60,000 bases of DNA from Adiantum capillus-veneris (taxonomy: Eukaryota > Streptophyta > Polypodiopsida > Polypodiales > Pteridaceae). Made by a program: the position numbers and the translations under genes. Shown piece after piece: positions 54,307 through 60,000 of this stretch. Location: positions 174,483,240-174,543,239 of the forward strand of contig CM043944.1 in NCBI GenBank assembly GCA_014529385.2, in the 5' to 3' direction. The notes beneath the pieces were generated by a model. That model worked only from the letters and a program-made list of their open reading frames with translations. It was not told where the DNA came from and made no database searches. How positions within the stretch are numbered: position 1 is the stretch's first letter; each line of letters opens with the position of its first letter.

Positions 54307-55535
54307 CTAGGTTTTACAAAAGCAATCATCACCACGTATGCAAAGTGTTGAGCTCATATCTGAGGGCTTAATAGTCACACGCTTAGCATGGACCATTGCC
54401 AAAACAATGTCTTGAAAGAGGGATATAGTGATATCCTCCACTACTTTTTGCAATGCAGCTAGTGCCCTGCTTCCACCCTTGTTACACTGTCTGAGCACTT
54501 ATCCATAATCTCTTTCATGAGATGATAAAATGGGTCCGTTGGGATGATAAGTTGTCTCCTCTTCTGGTATTGTGGATTTCACGCAATGCACATGTGCCAA
54601 GTACTTGGTGGTGGAGGTTGGACAGTGTGAGACCAAGGGGCATTATGGTTGCGGTACTTCTTACACCTCTCATCGCATTGGTTGGCCTCCTCTGCAGTTT
54701 TTGGAGGATTCTCTCTCTTCTTCACCGTCTTCTCTCTTGGTGCATGACTACTTTCACCCGTTGCTTTAGCTAGGGGTTGTTTGGCCTTCTTTGGACTCTT
54801 TTGGAGTGGCTTCTTGGGGATCTTTTGTGTGGCTTTCTTGGCCCTTTCCTCCTCCTCTCTCTTTTTTGCTTCTTCTCTCTCCCTTGCTAGGCGACTTGCC
54901 TCTTCCATCCTTGGCCTCAGTAGTTCTTCTTCTATCCTCCTTGTTTTGCCCAAGGACTTCTCATAGACTTCTTGAATTGTGCTATTACAAACCTTCTCTA
55001 TGAGATCAACCACCTACTCATCCGAGAGTAGTTGTGAATCTTTGTTAGGTCTCTGGTCCCAACATCTCTTGTACTTTGTACTGACCTCTGTGCTCAAGAA
55101 CTCAAAAATCTTGTCGTGTGGGTATCGTCGCTCTTGGAGCATCTTGTAGGTCCTCTTTGCTTCTACAATTAGATACTTCTCTTCCTTTTTGTAAAACTCT
55201 TGCATTCTTGCCATCTGCATATCTTGTTGAGGCCGATCAAATTTTGCTTGCTCTTGGTGCGCTCTGGGCCCGCAAGCGCTCTGCCTCTTCGTTCAATTGA
55301 TGTATTTTCTTGATGTTTTGTATCGTTGACCTATCCACATGTGGGAGTGGACCAAGAGTATCAAAGAACTATCGAAGTCTGATGTTGTCCAAGTTCTCCA
55401 GGGCGTTGTTGGTTTCCTAATTGTTGGTTTCCGGATTGTGGGTTTTTTTATTGTTTGTTTCCTAGTTGTTGGTTTCTTGATTGTTGGTTTCCTGATTGTT
55501 GGTTTCCTGGTTGTTGGTTTCCATCGGCGAGAGGT
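54307..55535 (-). pseudogene. Histone H3-like protein with long N-terminal tail, decayed
   Basis: Minus-strand pieces in order: ETNNQ pentapeptide repeats (about 55410-55530); HVDRSTIQNIKKIHQLNEEA (about 55280-55340); a coiled-coil-like region (EEKYLIVEAKRTYKMLQERR, 55014-55220); a Lys/Glu-rich part (KREEEERAKKATQKIPKKPL and GESSHAPREKTVKKREN, 54579-55013). The histone part then reads ALREI (54575-54589), YQKRRQLIIPTDPFYHLMKE (to about 54508), AALQKVVEDITISLFQD (about 54410-54465), HAKRVTIKPSD (about 54355-54390) and IRGDD, with a stop at 54307. These align in order with the H3 alphaN, alpha1, alpha2, L2 and alpha3 landmarks. At least three frame changes and several stops (one at 55014) make it a pseudogene. 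H3 and known CENH3 tails are far shorter. Confidence 0.65.
55410..55535 (-). repeat. 15-bp minisatellite encoding ETNNQ
   Basis: About eight copies of a 15-bp unit (GGAAACCAACAATCA on the minus strand), slightly varied. In the frame leading into the downstream reading it encodes Glu-Thr-Asn-Asn-Gln. Confidence 0.9.
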
Positions 55536-55557
55536 GAGAGTAGGGAGGAAGAGAGGT

Positions 55558-55560
<3 letters not shown>

Positions 55561-55627
<67 letters not shown>
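55561..55627 (+). repeat. (GA)n microsatellite, ~67 bp
   Basis: Uninterrupted GA. On the minus strand it is a CT run just upstream of the H3-like reading, where plant 5' UTRs often have CT tracts. Confidence 0.95.
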
Positions 55628-55629
<2 letters not shown>

Positions 55630-55667
55630 ACAAACTTATGAAAGACTTTAAAAACTCACTTTGATAT

Positions 55668-57960
55668 TTATATGGCCCAACTTTTTAAGAAATTATAATT
55701 TATCATTAATATGCTCCAAAAAGTGGAAATTACAATTGTTATTGTGTGAGAAGCCACGCACGCCCTACTCTTTGCCAATTTCTCCTCCACACCGATGCTC
55801 TCGCGTGTGCATTTGACCCATGGTATCCTTCTAATTTGTCGGACACTCGGCACTTTCACATTATAGCGCCTAAGAGACAAGTTTCCCCATGCCCTTTGCT
55901 TCTTCATACCGGTTAGTGCACAGTAGAACCAATTGAACATCTAGTTAAACGCATTGCTGCGGATCTTGCCACCACCATGCCAAGTGCTCTTAAAATAGGT
56001 AGCCTTTGCTTGATAGTGTGACCTTTCCATCCCTTAATCGCTCCAGAGTGCAAGGGATCTATACTCATCAAGAAAGTATGGACCATGGACGAACAAGATA
56101 TGCATGTAATGTGTAATATGGGTTTTGCCCCATGCATCGATCATATTAGCTCTGTGAATTTATTAATAGACACCTTGAATACTTGTATCTCATCTTCATA
56201 TGGTGCAGCCACTCAAGGAGCCTCATCATCTCATCGCATGCTTTCGACACATGCACTCTCTTCAATCCTAGTGCTACCTCATTGCCAAGGTAGGTTGTAA
56301 TGTCACACACCTGCTTCCATACCTCAAAAGGAGTATGGCTTTGAGCCTCTGGCTTTGAGCCTCACCATAGTTTGAAAGCAAGTGTCTTGCCTTTGACCCA
56401 CCCATACATATCTTATTAGGGTTATCATGTGTGGTTGCTGGGTTTTTGCGGTCCTTTGAGAGGGTCACTTCACCGGAGTGAAGCCCCACCGATGACAAAG
56501 TCGTTTCAAGCACGAGAATGCACTCCTCTTGCCACGACTCTGGCTCCATTTTCCATGCATAATTTATGTGGAGCATTAGCAATTTGTCCAAAATTCTAAG
56601 TCTCAAATGCAAGGAACACACATGCACTCGATTAAGGGGAATTAAAAGAATGGGATGCCAATCTAGATCCTCCTCTGCATGAGATGGTGGCTTGCTTTGG
56701 TCGCAAGTCATGATGCCATTGAACCACACATATCCCCCCACTTGCATTTTGATTGTCGTTTGGGCTCTTAGCCCCTGCTTGCTTGCGGATTTTTGATCTT
56801 CTGACCTTGTGTCCTTCCCCAATGCATCCTTAGGCATTTTTACATGGCAATAGAAAATGTATAGAAATAAAGTATTTGCAGCACTGCTCTTAGTGCCCAA
56901 CATGCATTTAGGGTCTTCAAGTCGCCACCAAGGTACCACTCTATTTCAAAGTTGCCAATGCCAGTGACATTGAGGAGTTCCCCATTGCATTGTCGGTCTA
57001 TTGCCTCTTGAATACCTGAATGATTGAAATACCACCTCAAACTGTCATGGTCCTCGTGTGGGAGTACCCATGCCACGTGCCACCATATGTTCTTTTCTGA
57101 TTGCACCCCATAAAAATCTTCCCTTTGCCTCCTGCCAAGTGACTCCGTCGCCTCTTCACATTCTAACCACCAGTGCCCTGCTCATTAGTGTGAGGCTTGT
57201 GCACTCCACCCTTTGGCCTTTGACAACTTGACATTTATCTAATTTTAACACAAATATAGCTTTTCCACTTGTCTCCTCTATTGTGATATCATATTATTGG
57301 ATTATAGCTTGTTGTAGGGCTTCTACTTCAACGTAAACATTGTTGAACCTGTTGTAAACAAAACTCTTTGAGGACATTGGCATGTTGCCATCCACCCACT
57401 TGTACCCGCCTAGTAGGGTTGAAACCTCGTTGTTTGTCTATCCATAGCCATACTGCACGGGTTGGTAACATTGATCGAGCCATTCCCTTCTACTTCAACG
57501 TAAACATTGTTGAACCTGTTGTAAACAAAACTCTTTGAGGACATTGGCATGTTGCCATCCACCCACTTGTACCCGCCTAGTAGGGTTGAAACCTCGTTGT
57601 TTGCATTTTTTTCTATCCATAGCCATACTGCACGGGTTGGTAACATTGATCGAGCCATTCCCTTGTTGTGTAGACGCCCTGTTATGCATGTATACAATTC
57701 TTTGTACCCCTTATCATTGATCTCGGCTAAGTCACACATCATAAGCATGTCACAAGGGGGAATAACATTCTGAAACCCGGTAGCAATTTTTGAAGGGATT
57801 GTCTCAATGTAGCATGTGCGAGATCAGAGATTATATTTAAAATGTGTTTCTCATCAACCATGTGCCAAAGCATGGATGCCTTGAATGACTCCTCGATACT
57901 ATTGCAACCTAGAATTGTTTCTGCACATTCTCTGCAAAAAGAAAATAGAAAAGGAGTCAA
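55668..57960 (-). pseudogene. Unknown transposase-like protein, decayed
   Basis: Minus-strand ORFs follow one another: 57739-57960; 57410-57748 (GYKELYTCITGRLHNKG); 56840-57106 (MQSEKNIWWHVAWVLPHEDH, FEIEWYLGGDLKTL); 56274-56939 (HPILLIPLNRVHVCSLHLRL, RILDKLLMLHINYAW, GGSKARHLLSN); 55913-56137; and 55668-55940 (MFNWFYCALTGMKKQRAWGN, LSLRRYNVKVPSVRQIRRIP). Frame changes join them in order. The pattern G-D-L-K-x-L, then P-L-x-R-V-H-x-C-x-L-H, then a C-terminal AKATYFKSTWHGGG (about 55960-56010) resembles an uncharacterised repetitive family I recall from seed-free plants and cnidarians, possibly RNase H-fold transposases. That link is from memory only. Confidence 0.45.
57321..57661 (-). repeat. 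166-bp tandem duplication inside the transposase-like reading
   Basis: CTTCTACTTCAACGTAAACA starts at 57321 and at 57487. The second unit has a ~9-bp insertion (CATTTTTTT) after GTTGTTTG. It duplicates about 55 codons and adds to the frame damage. Confidence 0.93.
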
Positions 57961-58049
57961 GCACTAAATTCTACTAACAAATTACACTCTTACAACCTAC
58001 AACTACCTTGTTTGGTGCACAGGTCTCTTATGAGCGCCTCCAATTATTT
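57961..58049. other. Unassigned spacer
   Basis: No ORF or repeat recognised. Confidence 0.5.
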
Positions 58050-59860
<1,811 letters not shown>

Positions 59861-60000
59861 TCATTGCCTATTACAACACATATTGGCAATAGCCCATGGA
59901 TGGAAAACTCCTCACCACTCATTCAAGTTGGAAGCATAAGTGATGATTTTGTGAAGGCACCAAATTTAACATACATATCAGCCAATGCACCACTATGAAT

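Noticed and set aside
55293-55641. KPTIRKPT-type repeat ORF and its opposite-strand VGFLIVGF ORF
   Set aside because: Both are other frames of the 15-bp minisatellite; the ETNNQ frame is the one that leads into the downstream reading.

Overview
This window looks like repeat-rich intergenic DNA from a large land-plant nuclear genome. A seed-free plant, most likely a fern, is my best guess. The grounds are plant-type Ty1/Copia and chromodomain Ty3/Gypsy retrotransposons primed by initiator-Met tRNA, PPR gene fragments of the kind abundant in seed-free plants, many dispersed gene-fragment repeats, and no compact gene block. The species assignment is inference. I see no clearly intact host gene; almost everything is a mobile element, a relic or a repeat.

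Layout. 1-2245: PPR pseudogene inside a repeat whose inverted partner fills 58050-60000. 2246-10602: RT-less Ty3/Gypsy-like relic (+) with gag and protease pieces, split by a full-length Copia element (4881-9945, - strand, 227-bp LTRs, 5-bp target duplication TTGCT). 10610-18000: exon-like repeats, unknown minus-strand gene fragments, an LTR-like copy and microsatellites. 18000-31980: a ~2.3-kb repeat unit present twice in the same orientation. The first unit is split by a young, nearly intact chromovirus (20278-29041, two 1603-bp LTRs with about six mismatches) whose gag-pol is broken only by an apparent 1-nt shift at a homopolymer. 32480-33440: exon-like repeats inverted relative to those at 10.6-11.5 kb. 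34690-42657: a second RT-less Gypsy relic (-) with ~2.1-kb LTRs. 42850-45860: a Copia gag relic, an LTR end and a tRNA-like/SINE-like sequence. 45866-52500: a minus-strand Pif1-helicase tail fused to an endonuclease (Helentron-type Helitron signature), split by a decayed Copia element on the + strand (46320-52159). 53500-54070: paired fold-back repeats.

The most unusual locus is 54307-57960 on the minus strand. A decayed transposase-like ORF of an unnamed family (about 57960 to 55680) is followed head-to-tail by a decayed ORF (about 55535 to 54307). That second ORF has, in order, ETNNQ pentapeptide repeats, a coiled-coil and Lys-rich region, and a C-terminal histone H3-type fold (ALREI, YQK, AALQ, HAKRVTI and IRG landmarks). 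A histone H3-like protein with a tail of roughly 300 residues is not a form I recognise.

The elements form a nested history: relics and gene fragments first, then LTR elements inserted into them, the chromovirus being the most recent. All domain calls come from reading motifs by eye; no database search was possible.
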